Assembly (NCBI GenBank): GCA_049511415.1
Contig: JBEKYC010000031.1
Coordinates: 9,139-73,138, forward strand
DNA from: Bog-159 sp049511415
GTDB lineage: Bacteria; Acidobacteriota; Terriglobia; Bryobacterales; Bryobacteraceae
DNA: 64,000 nucleotides
Direction of reading: 5' to 3'
Below the pieces are notes generated by a model that saw nothing but the letters and a program-made list of their open reading frames with translations, did no database searches and was not told the DNA's origin. A program made the translations under genes and the position numbers. Of this stretch, positions 15,291 through 23,214 are shown piece after piece; the stretch's first letter is position 1; every line of letters begins with the position of its first letter.

Positions 15291-16037
15291 ATGCGGCACA
15301 GCACCAGGTACAGACTAAACACCCTCTTCTCCTCCAGCAACTTTCCCAATGGCGTGAAATGGCTGCTCATCAGCAACGTCGCGGTCTTCCTCTTGACGTA
15401 TTTGGCCGCCGGTAGCAGTCTTCTCGAAGTCATCTTCCCCTGGCTCGAGTTGCGGCCTTATTACGTCGTGCACTATTTCGCCGTCTGGGAGCTGTTCACC
15501 TACCTGTTCCTCCACGGCGGCGTCATGCATCTGCTGTTCAATATGCTGACGCTCTGGATGTTCGGCGTCACTCTCGAGCGCGCCTGGGGCACGCGCCGCT
15601 TTCTGAAATATTACTTCCTGTGCGGGATTGGCGCGGGTCTCTGCGACGTCGCCGTGAATGCCTTGCTCGGCAACTGGTCCACCAGCACCATCGGCGCATC
15701 CGGAGCTATCTACGGCGTGCTGCTGGCGTTCGGGGTCCTGTATCCGGAAACCACGATTCTCTTTCTTTTTCTGTTTCCGATACGGGCCAAGTACTTCGTC
15801 ATGATCTACGGTGCCATGGCCCTGCTGGGCGCCATGAACGTCAATAGCGGCGTCAGCAACGTGGCCCACCTGGGCGGTATGCTTTTCGGATTGCTTTACC
15901 TCAAAGTGCCCTTCCCAAGAATGGACACCTACGAGATGCGGCGTCGGTACCAGAACTACAAGATGCAGCGCGCCAAGAAGAAATTCCAGGTGTATATGCG
16001 CAAACATGGCTCCGGCCGCGGTCCTTGGGTAAATTGA
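15291..16037 (+). CDS. Rhomboid-family intramembrane serine protease
   Basis: 248 residues with six to seven hydrophobic segments. The catalytic serine is in 'IGASGAIYG' and the partner histidine in 'NVAHLGGMLFG'; the L1-loop and second-helix motifs 'WELFTYLFLHGGVMHLLFNM' and 'FGVTLERAWGTRRF' are also in place. It cleaves transmembrane helices within the bilayer. The C-terminus has a basic cytosolic tail. The ATG at 15291 is preferred over the longer open frame because it begins just before the first helix and has AAGGG upstream. Natural substrates are unknown. Confidence 0.92.
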   Translation: MRHSTRYRLNTLFSSSNFPNGVKWLLISNVAVFLLTYLAAGSSLLEVIFPWLELRPYYVVHYFAVWELFTYLFLHGGVMHLLFNMLTLWMFGVTLERAWGTRRFLKYYFLCGIGAGLCDVAVNALLGNWSTSTIGASGAIYGVLLAFGVLYPETTILFLFLFPIRAKYFVMIYGAMALLGAMNVNSGVSNVAHLGGMLFGLLYLKVPFPRMDTYEMRRRYQNYKMQRAKKKFQVYMRKHGSGRGPWVN

Positions 16038-16124
16038 CTCCTTAACGCTCTTGTAATCGCTCTGTAACCCAAGCGGCCGTGCCATGTTGTATGCTGCCTA
16101 AGTTCGGTTTGAGGAGGAATTCTT

Positions 16125-17720
16125 ATGGCAACCGCAACTGCCACCGCGGCGGTTCAGCAGAAGCTCTCGAAGTCTCCCAGCAAAGCCGGCATGCTGGTCT
16201 TTGCCGTGATCCTGATCGCCGGCGTGGGATACGCACTCATCAATCTTCTGACGGATCTATCCGGCGTCCGCACCGCGTCCACATTCGCCTATTTCCTGTT
16301 GGGCGTGGCGCTGCTGACGGCCTTGGGTTTCGAGTTCGTCAACGGCTTCCACGATACCGCCAACGCCGTGGCCACCGTCATTTATACGCATTCGCTGGAA
16401 CCGCACGTCGCCGTGGTGTGGTCCGGATTCTTTAACTTCTTAGGTGTCGTGATATCCAGCGGCGCGGTGGCTTTCGGCATCATTTCGCTGCTGCCGGTGG
16501 AGTTGATTCTGCAAGTCGGCAGCGGCGCGGGATTCGCCATGGTGTTCGCTTTGCTCGTCGCGGCCATCATCTGGAACATGGGCACCTGGTACCTCGGCTT
16601 GCCCGCCTCCAGCTCGCATACCCTGATCGGCTCCATTATCGGCGTCGGTATCGCCAACCAACTCATGGCTGTCAAGACCGGCACCAGCGGCGTCGACTGG
16701 GGCCAGGCCGCCAACATCGGCAAGACCCTGCTGATTTCGCCGTTGGTTGGCTTCTTCTTCGCCGGGGCGCTACTGCTTCTGATGAAGGTGGTGATTCCCA
16801 ACAAGGCGCTATACCAGGCGCCCGTAGGCGACACGCCGCCGCCATTGTGGATCCGCGGCCTGCTGGTGCTCACCTGCACGGGCGTGAGCTTCTTTCATGG
16901 TTCCAACGACGGCCAAAAAGGCATGGGGCTGATCATGCTGATCCTGATCGGCACCGTGCCCACGGCATACGCCCTGAACCACGCCGTGACCGCGCGCCAG
17001 TCGCAGGAATTCGTGATGGTGTCCAACAGGGCGGCCGATACTCTAGGTCATTACGTTTCGCCCAGTGCGGTAATCGCGGATGCGCGCGATGACCTGACCG
17101 CCTACATCCGCACCCGCCAGTTCAATCCCAACACCATGCTGGCGCTGCGCACCCTGGTTGCGGATATCGGCAACGAGATGGTCATTTATAAGGAACTCAA
17201 GCACGTCCCGGCCGACCGCACACCCAACTTCCGCAACGACATGTACGTGGTGAGCGAAGCGCTCCGCCTGATGCAGAAATCCGGCAAACCGGAATTCACG
17301 GCGGCCGATACCGCGGTTCTGGCGGATTACAAGAAACAGATCGATAGCGCCACCAAGTTCATCCCCCTCTGGGTGAAAGTCTGCGTCGCCATGGCGCTGG
17401 GCTTGGGCACCATGGTCGGATGGAAGCGCATCGTGGTGACGGTCGGCGAGAAGATCGGCAAAGACCACCTGACCTACGCGCAAGGCGCGGCGGCCGAAAT
17501 CACCGCTATGGCCACCATCGGCGCGGCGGACTGGTTCGGCATGCCGGTCAGCACCACCCACGTCCTTTCCTCCGGCGTAGCCGGCACGATGGCCGCCAAT
17601 CACTCCGGCATCCAATTGTCGACCGTGCGCAACCTGGCCATGGCCTGGATCCTCACCCTGCCCGCGTCCATCATACTGGCGGGTTTCCTGTTCTGGCTGT
17701 TCCGGCACATCGGCGGGTAG
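16125..17720 (+). CDS. pit: Inorganic phosphate transporter, PiT/PHO4 family
   Basis: 531 residues with ten or more hydrophobic helices. Both family signature repeats are present: 'EFVNGFHDTANAVATVIYTH' near residue 72 and 'SFFHGSNDGQKGMGLIMLI' near residue 258, along with 'GLPASSSHTLIGSIIG' and 'GMPVSTTHVLSSGVAG'. It imports phosphate (as metal-phosphate) by proton or cation symport. A hydrophilic loop at about residues 295-410 separates the halves, as in PitA proteins. GAGGAGG lies 7-8 nt before the ATG. No pho-regulation genes are next to it. Confidence 0.93.
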   Translation: MATATATAAVQQKLSKSPSKAGMLVFAVILIAGVGYALINLLTDLSGVRTASTFAYFLLGVALLTALGFEFVNGFHDTANAVATVIYTHSLEPHVAVVWSGFFNFLGVVISSGAVAFGIISLLPVELILQVGSGAGFAMVFALLVAAIIWNMGTWYLGLPASSSHTLIGSIIGVGIANQLMAVKTGTSGVDWGQAANIGKTLLISPLVGFFFAGALLLLMKVVIPNKALYQAPVGDTPPPLWIRGLLVLTCTGVSFFHGSNDGQKGMGLIMLILIGTVPTAYALNHAVTARQSQEFVMVSNRAADTLGHYVSPSAVIADARDDLTAYIRTRQFNPNTMLALRTLVADIGNEMVIYKELKHVPADRTPNFRNDMYVVSEALRLMQKSGKPEFTAADTAVLADYKKQIDSATKFIPLWVKVCVAMALGLGTMVGWKRIVVTVGEKIGKDHLTYAQGAAAEITAMATIGAADWFGMPVSTTHVLSSGVAGTMAANHSGIQLSTVRNLAMAWILTLPASIILAGFLFWLFRHIGG

Positions 17721-17805
17721 TAGGACGCCTGGCACTACCGCATTTGGCGAGCCGGGTGTATACTTCCCACTGGCCTGGGTTTCTGTCCCAGTCCGGAGGG
17801 TATCC

Positions 17806-18834
17806 TTGAAATCCGTCTTCAGTCTTTTGCTCTTATTTGCGGCAGCCGCCTTGTCCGCGCTGGCTCAACCAACGATCTCCGGCGTCGACAACGGCTTCTC
17901 TTTCACTAGCTCGCTCTCGCCCGGCGTGCTGGCCAGTATTTTCGGCAGCAACTTCACGGGCAGCGTGGCGGTCACGCTCAGCGGAACCGCTTGCCCGGTG
18001 ACCTACTCATCCGCCGGCCAGATCAACATCCAGATTCCCTGGGAAGCCGCTACCGGCAAGGGACACGTGGTGGTCACGGCCGACGGCGTCAGCTCCACGC
18101 CCTTCGCGGTCACCATTAGCAAATACAGCCCGGCGCTGTCTTCCGATAACGGCACGGGAAGCGGCTTGGGTGAGTTCTTCAGCGGCGCTAACCTGATCAC
18201 CACCACCAATCCGGCTAACGCTGGAGACACCCTAACCACTTATGCCGTTGGCTTGGGCGCCACCACCCCGGCTATCGCCACGGGCGAAATTACGCCGGCC
18301 CCGCCGCCCTTCTACACCACACTGGTCGTCCCAACGCTTACCGTCGGCAAGAAGGCCGCTTCCATTCTTTTCTCCGGACTCGCGCCCGGCGTTCTGGCCA
18401 TCGATCAACTCAACTTAACTCTGGCCACCAATACACCAGTCGGCACCGCCGACACCGTCGACCTGACCATCGGCAGCGCCTCGACCAACCTGATCACAAT
18501 TCCGATAGGCTGTTTGGATGAGACCGCCAACGTGTCGGTGGCGCTCGGCCCGCTGGGCCATCCCTCCTCGGGAAAGTACACGCAGAAGGTGAGCATCACC
18601 AACACGTCGGGCGCCGCGCTTCCGGCCAAAGGCAGCATGATCCTGACAGGCCTCCCATCCACCGCCACCTTGACCAACGGCGGCGGCACGTCCTGTCCGT
18701 CTTCGGATGGCTCGCCCTACAAGAGCTTTACTCTCGAAGGCAGCGGCACGGCCCAGACCGCAACGTTCACCTTGGATTTCACCGACACCACCACGGGCAC
18801 GATCACCTACGGTCAACGGGTTCTCTCGAAGTAG
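17806..18834 (+). CDS. Secreted protein with Solibacter-type TIGR03437 domain
   Basis: 342 residues. A signal peptide ('SVFSLLLLFAAAALSALAQP') is followed by the TIGR03437-type domain: 'LSPGVLASIFGSNFTG', 'CPVTYSSAGQINIQIPWEA' and 'VSSTPFAVTISKYSPAL'. That domain is strongly expanded in 'Candidatus Solibacter' and relatives and usually closes large secreted proteins; here it sits near the N-terminus and is followed by about 200 residues of Ser/Thr/Gly-rich beta-type sequence. Start is TTG at 17806, supported by GGAGGG. Function unknown, probably cell surface or extracellular. It is a useful lineage marker. Confidence 0.8.
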   Translation: MKSVFSLLLLFAAAALSALAQPTISGVDNGFSFTSSLSPGVLASIFGSNFTGSVAVTLSGTACPVTYSSAGQINIQIPWEAATGKGHVVVTADGVSSTPFAVTISKYSPALSSDNGTGSGLGEFFSGANLITTTNPANAGDTLTTYAVGLGATTPAIATGEITPAPPPFYTTLVVPTLTVGKKAASILFSGLAPGVLAIDQLNLTLATNTPVGTADTVDLTIGSASTNLITIPIGCLDETANVSVALGPLGHPSSGKYTQKVSITNTSGAALPAKGSMILTGLPSTATLTNGGGTSCPSSDGSPYKSFTLEGSGTAQTATFTLDFTDTTTGTITYGQRVLSK

Positions 18835-18835
18835 C

Positions 18836-19507
18836 GTGGCGGGCGAATCGTTTGTTCCCGCCGTGGACCCCGCGATCTGGCAGCGCTTCCCGGATTATCG
18901 GGCGTTGAGCGTCGTCGTGCGCGGCTTTCGCGCGAATGCCGCCCCGCCCCCCGGTATGGCGCTCCAACCGCCCGCCTGGTTGGCCGAGCATCTGGAAGCC
19001 TGGCGCGCCGCATTCCGCCTGTTCGGAGCCAATCCGAAGAAGACGCCCTGCTCCGTGGAAGCCCTCTGGAAACGCGTGCAGAAGGACGGCGGCCTACCCA
19101 CGATCGATCCGGTAGTGGATCTATACAACGCGCTCAGCATACGCTTCGGCGCGAGCTTCGGCGGCGAAGATCTGGATCGCTATCAGGGTCTGCCGCGGCT
19201 CGTGGCCGCACGTGGCGACGAGCCGTTCGACACCGTGCGCGATGGCGTTGCGGTAATCGAACATCCCGAAGCCGGTGAGGTCGTCTGGCGCGACCATGCG
19301 GGCATCACGTGCCGCCGCTGGAACTGGCGGCAATGCAAGCGCACGGCGCTAACCGGAGAAAGCCGGAATCTCTGGTTCGTCGTCGACCGCCTGCCTCCGA
19401 TGCCTATAACGGAGCTAACGCGCGCGGGCGAGGAATTGGTATCCGGCCTCGCCTACATGAGCCCCGGCATCAGCCATTCCATCGGTCTGCTGGAGCCAGC
19501 CGCGTAG
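18836..19507 (+). CDS. B3/B4 tRNA-binding-domain protein
   Basis: 223 residues from the GTG at 18836, one base after the stop of the previous gene. The sequence matches stand-alone homologues of the B3/B4 domain of phenylalanyl-tRNA synthetase beta: 'PTIDPVVDLYNALSIRFGA', 'DLDRYQGLPRLVAARGDEPF', 'VVWRDHAGITCRRWNWRQ' and 'LWFVVDRLPPM'. Such proteins are thought to edit mischarged tRNA or bind amino acids; direct evidence for this gene is lacking. Its last 38 bp overlap the 3' end of lnt on the opposite strand. Confidence 0.82.
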   Translation: MAGESFVPAVDPAIWQRFPDYRALSVVVRGFRANAAPPPGMALQPPAWLAEHLEAWRAAFRLFGANPKKTPCSVEALWKRVQKDGGLPTIDPVVDLYNALSIRFGASFGGEDLDRYQGLPRLVAARGDEPFDTVRDGVAVIEHPEAGEVVWRDHAGITCRRWNWRQCKRTALTGESRNLWFVVDRLPPMPITELTRAGEELVSGLAYMSPGISHSIGLLEPAA

Positions 19508-20942
19508 CCAGCAGCAACACGACCGCCAGCGCGGCGCATAAGATCGGAAACCAATCGCCATACTGTGTGTAGAACGTGCGTGGCTGGATGTAAGTGAATC
19601 CGGTGCGCGAGGCGGCTTCCACATTGAGCGGCAGGCTGCCGCGCAGTCGCCCGGCCGGATCGATGGTGGCCGTGATCCCGTCGTTGGTAGACCGCAGAAT
19701 CCAGCGGCGGTTCTCGGCCGCGCGCATGCGTACAATATCCAGGTGCTGGAAGCGCGCCGCGCTGCCGCCAAAATAGCCGTCATTGGAAATGTTGAAGAGC
19801 ACCTCCGCGCCACCCGCCACGAATCGCCGCACGAAATTCGGAAAGACCGATTCATAGCAGATGAACGCCGCGATCGTATGGCCATCCACCGGCGAGACTA
19901 CCACCCGCTTGCCGGGAACGAAATCGCCGGCTTCGCTGGTGATGCGCTTGACGAAATCGAACGGCCACGGCACGAACTCGCCGAACGGCACCAAGTTGAC
20001 CTTGCTGTATTGCGAGACCAGCGTGCCATCGGGCGCAATCACGATCGCCGAATTGAGCGGGCCGCCCTGCGGGGTGTGTCCCACTACGCCCAGTAGCAGG
20101 TGGGCATCGGCGGCGTGCGCCAGGCCGGCGAGGTAGCCGCGCAGGCGCGGGTCCACGTCGTAATAGAGCGGCGCCGGGACTTCCGGCCAGACGATCAGCG
20201 CCGCGTGTTCGGCGCCGCCGGTCATAGCCGCACGCAACGAAAGCGCGGCCAGGTTGCGTTGCATACGGTCCACGGATTCCGGGGTCCACTGCGTATCTTC
20301 CGAGACGTTGGGTTGCACCAGCACGGCGGTTTCGTGTCCGCGCTGGGCGTCGGGCAGTGGCGGGAGGAAGATGAGGAAAGGCAGCGCCACCAGCCACAGC
20401 AATTCCAGACGCGAGCGGTGTAGCACGGCCAGCGCCATGGCCACGGCCATCATCATGAACACGAACGACAGGCCGTAAACGCTGGTGACCGGCGCCAGGC
20501 GCATCGGCAAGCCCATGTCGATGCCGGCATTGCCCAGCGACAGCCAGGCAAAACCGAGCGCGCCGTGGGTTGCCTCAATAGCCACCCATAAAGCGGACAC
20601 TGCGGGTATGGCCCACCAGCGCCGCATCAGGATACCGGCCAGCATGGCGAAGACACCCATGTGCAGCGCTTTGATCAGGCAGAAGAGAAAAAACGCGAGC
20701 CATGCCAGGGGCGTATTCAATCCGCCGTATTGCGCCAGCACTGACTCGATCCAATAGCAGACGCCGAACCAGTACACCACGCCCGCGATATGGCCCAGCA
20801 GAAAGCGGCGCCAGGGCCGCGGTTCCAATGCCACGGCCACCAGCAGCGGACTGAGCGCGACGGGCGCCAGCCACACTACGTTGAAGCGCGGAAAAGCCAG
20901 CACGAGCATGATGCCGGTCAGGATCGCGCCGAGGAAGCTCAT
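19470..20942 (-). CDS. lnt: Apolipoprotein N-acyltransferase Lnt
   Basis: 490 residues from the ATG at 20942, which overlaps the lipA stop (ATGA); the longer open frame upstream is a shadow of lipA. The enzyme adds the third acyl chain to the N-terminal cysteine of lipoproteins at the periplasmic face of the inner membrane. Six or more N-terminal helices are followed by a nitrilase-like domain with the catalytic Glu in 'IVWPEVPAPLYY', Lys in 'YSKVNLVPFGEFVPW' and Cys in 'AAFICYESVFPNFVRRF'. It ends with a final membrane helix. It is the last gene of the nfeD-slipin-SPOR-lipA-lnt run. Confidence 0.95.
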   Translation of the reverse strand: MSFLGAILTGIMLVLAFPRFNVVWLAPVALSPLLVAVALEPRPWRRFLLGHIAGVVYWFGVCYWIESVLAQYGGLNTPLAWLAFFLFCLIKALHMGVFAMLAGILMRRWWAIPAVSALWVAIEATHGALGFAWLSLGNAGIDMGLPMRLAPVTSVYGLSFVFMMMAVAMALAVLHRSRLELLWLVALPFLIFLPPLPDAQRGHETAVLVQPNVSEDTQWTPESVDRMQRNLAALSLRAAMTGGAEHAALIVWPEVPAPLYYDVDPRLRGYLAGLAHAADAHLLLGVVGHTPQGGPLNSAIVIAPDGTLVSQYSKVNLVPFGEFVPWPFDFVKRITSEAGDFVPGKRVVVSPVDGHTIAAFICYESVFPNFVRRFVAGGAEVLFNISNDGYFGGSAARFQHLDIVRMRAAENRRWILRSTNDGITATIDPAGRLRGSLPLNVEAASRTGFTYIQPRTFYTQYGDWFPILCAALAVVLLLATRLAPADRWNG

Positions 20943-21847
20943 GCGTGCCGCTGGGCTTCTTCGCTGACCTGGTCCGCCATGTAAGAGCTGCGCACCAGCG
21001 GTCCGCTGAAGACCATTTGAAATCCGATGGACAGGCCGTAGTCGCGGTAGGCGTTGAACTGCGCCGGTTCGATATACGCGGAAACCGGCAGGTTGCGGCG
21101 CGTGGGGCGCAGATACTGGCCAATGGTCGCGACGGCCGTGCCGGCGGCGCGCAGGTCGCACAGAACCGCATGCACCTCTTCGGAAGTCTCGCCCAACCCG
21201 ACCATGAGGCCGGACTTGGTCAGGATCTCGGGCCGGTAGCGGCGCGCGAAATCCAGCACATCGAGGGACTGCCGATATCTGGCCTGCGGGCGCACTCGCG
21301 TGTAGAGGCGCGGCACGGTCTCGATATTGTGATTGAAGACATGCGGACCGGCGTCGAGCACGCGCGCCACGGCTTCGAGGTCGCCGCAAAAATCGGGCGT
21401 AAGGACTTCCACGCGCGCGGCCGGCAACGCGCGGCACACCTCGCGGACCGTCTCGGCGAAATGCGCGGAGCCGCCATCGCGCAGATCGTCGCGATTGACG
21501 CTGGTGATCACCACGTAGCGCAATTGCATATCGGCCGCCATGCGCGCCACGTTGGCCGGCTCCGCGGGATCGAGCCGCATATCCTGTTTGGCGGGCGATC
21601 CCTTGGGCACCGAACAGAATCCGCAGCCGCGCGTGCACAGATTGCCGAGGATCATGAAAGTGGCCGCGGAGCGCGCGAAGCACTCGTGGATGTTCGGACA
21701 GCGCGCGGACTCGCACACCGTATGTAAATTCAATTGCCGGAATCCGGCCTTCAGACGGTGCAACGCCTCGTGGTGCGTGGCGCTCTTGCGCGCCCACTCG
21801 GGCAGGCGGGGATGCCCACCGCGGATCTGGACCAGATTCTCGGTCAC
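20939..21847 (-). CDS. lipA: Lipoyl synthase LipA (radical SAM)
   Basis: 302 residues from the GTG at 21847, which overlaps the stop of the SPOR gene (GTGA). It inserts two sulfur atoms into octanoyl chains on lipoate-dependent enzymes. The auxiliary cluster motif 'CESARCPNIHEC' and the radical-SAM motif 'CTRGCGFC' are intact, with 'GLMVGLGETSEEV', 'TIGQYLRPTRRNLPV' and the C-terminal 'GPLVRSSYMADQ' serine motif. The partner octanoyltransferase lipB is not in the window. Coupling to lnt by a 4-bp overlap links two lipid-related enzymes. Confidence 0.96.
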   Translation of the reverse strand: MTENLVQIRGGHPRLPEWARKSATHHEALHRLKAGFRQLNLHTVCESARCPNIHECFARSAATFMILGNLCTRGCGFCSVPKGSPAKQDMRLDPAEPANVARMAADMQLRYVVITSVNRDDLRDGGSAHFAETVREVCRALPAARVEVLTPDFCGDLEAVARVLDAGPHVFNHNIETVPRLYTRVRPQARYRQSLDVLDFARRYRPEILTKSGLMVGLGETSEEVHAVLCDLRAAGTAVATIGQYLRPTRRNLPVSAYIEPAQFNAYRDYGLSIGFQMVFSGPLVRSSYMADQVSEEAQRHA

Positions 21848-22425
21848 TTCTGTGGTTTTACCACGATGGGGTTGAAACCCAATAGCTCCAGCTTGGCTTT
21901 GTCCTCGCCCAGCTTGCCGCGATCGGTATAAGGGCCCACCCACACGCGCATGTATCCGTTCGGCCCCGGGGAAAGCGTGGTGGGAAACCCTTTCTCCTTC
22001 AGCTTCCCGGCAGCGGTATCCGAAGCCGGGGGCTTCAACGAGGTTACCTGCAAGAACATCTCGACGGACGCCGGCTCGGCGGGCGCGGTGGCTGCCGGCT
22101 CGCTGACAGGCTCACTCTTGGACTCCGGCTGCTTCACGGGCTCGGCCGGTTGGCTCTGCGCCGCGCCGGCGGTTTGGTCTTTTGCGGAATCTGCCGCAAC
22201 CGGCGGCGCAATCGGCGTTGTGGCGGGCGGGGATAATTGCGGCCGGGGGGTCGCGCCGCCGCTCTGGTCCCGCGTCGCGGCCATCTGGGCCGGCGTGGAA
22301 TTCCGTCCCACGATATATCCCATGACAAAAAACACCGCGAACAGAATGACCACGATGAAAAACCCGCTGAGCAATTGACGGTTGCCCAGCACCAGTTCAA
22401 ATTCGCCAGTTTCGTCGTTCTTCAT
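21844..22425 (-). CDS. SPOR-domain membrane protein
   Basis: 193 residues: a short cytosolic N-terminus, one transmembrane helix at about residues 18-40 ('LLSGFFIVVILFAVFFVMGY'), a long Pro/Ala/Ser/Glu-rich linker (about 45-120) and a C-terminal SPOR-like domain ('VEMFLQVTSLKPPASDTAAG', 'YMRVWVGPYTDRGKL'). SPOR domains bind denuded peptidoglycan at septa, so a role in division or envelope remodelling is likely. It starts 3 bp after the slipin stop and overlaps lipA by 4 bp. Confidence 0.85.
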   Translation of the reverse strand: MKNDETGEFELVLGNRQLLSGFFIVVILFAVFFVMGYIVGRNSTPAQMAATRDQSGGATPRPQLSPPATTPIAPPVAADSAKDQTAGAAQSQPAEPVKQPESKSEPVSEPAATAPAEPASVEMFLQVTSLKPPASDTAAGKLKEKGFPTTLSPGPNGYMRVWVGPYTDRGKLGEDKAKLELLGFNPIVVKPQK

Positions 22426-22428
22426 GGA

Positions 22429-23214
22429 TTAAGCCGGTTTGGACGGCTCGCCCAGCTTGTTTAGAGCGCGATCCAAAGAAGACAGTATATCGAGTGGCAG
22501 CGGGAAGACAATAGTCGTGTTCTTTTCCGTGCCGATTTCGACCAGCGTTTGCAGGTAGCGCAACTGGATCGCCACCGGCTCCTGCTGAATGACCTTGGCG
22601 GCCATGGAGAGTTTCTCCGCGGCGCTGTATTCGCCTTCGGCGTGGATGATCTTGGCGCGCCGCTCGCGCTCGGCCTCGGCCTGGCGCCCGATGGCGCGAA
22701 TCATCTGCTCGGGCAGGTCCACCTGTTTCACTTCGACCACGGTCACCTTCACGCCCCAGGGCGCGGTGTGCTGATCGAGGATGGATTGCAGCCGCACGTT
22801 GAGCTTCTCGCGCTGGCTCAGCAATTCGTCGAGTTCCACTTCACCCAGCACGCTGCGTAGCGTAGTCTGCGCCAATTGCGAAGTGGCGTATAAGAAGTTG
22901 GCGACTTCCACCACCGCCAGGCGCGGCTCGAGGACCCGGAAGTACACCACCGCATTTACCTTGACGGTGACATTGTCGCGCGTGATGACGTCCTGCGCCG
23001 GGACTTCCAGAGTTTCGACGCGCAACGAAACGCGCACCATACGGTCGATGGGCGCGAAAACCAGAATGATTCCCGGTCCTTTGGGTTGATCCAGCAGGCG
23101 GCCCAGCCGGAAGATGACGCCGCGCTCATACTCGCGCAGAATCTTGATGGAAGACAACATGTAGATGACGACGATGATGAGCACAATCGTCGTAAAGCTC
23201 GTGAGGTCGATCAT
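22429..23214 (-). CDS. Slipin: stomatin/prohibitin (SPFH) family membrane protein
   Basis: 261 residues. An N-terminal hydrophobic hairpin ('FTTIVLIIVVIYMLSSIKIL') is followed by the SPFH/band-7 domain ('REYERGVIFRLGRLLDQPKG', 'VVYFRVLEPRLAVVEV', 'LRSVLGEVELDELLSQRE') and a coiled coil ('GRQAEAERERRAKIIHAEGE'). It forms oligomeric membrane scaffolds and is the usual partner of NfeD, which is thought to cleave the C-terminus of slipins in archaea (PH1511/PH1510, from memory). The ATG overlaps the nfeD stop (ATGA). Confidence 0.93.
   Translation of the reverse strand: MIDLTSFTTIVLIIVVIYMLSSIKILREYERGVIFRLGRLLDQPKGPGIILVFAPIDRMVRVSLRVETLEVPAQDVITRDNVTVKVNAVVYFRVLEPRLAVVEVANFLYATSQLAQTTLRSVLGEVELDELLSQREKLNVRLQSILDQHTAPWGVKVTVVEVKQVDLPEQMIRAIGRQAEAERERRAKIIHAEGEYSAAEKLSMAAKVIQQEPVAIQLRYLQTLVEIGTEKNTTIVFPLPLDILSSLDRALNKLGEPSKPA

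Noticed and set aside
20942..21797. N-terminal extension of Lnt by 285 residues
   Set aside because: The open frame continues upstream through lipA in another frame, but the Lnt family start is at the ATG overlapping the lipA stop, and the upstream translation is Arg/Ala-rich noise.
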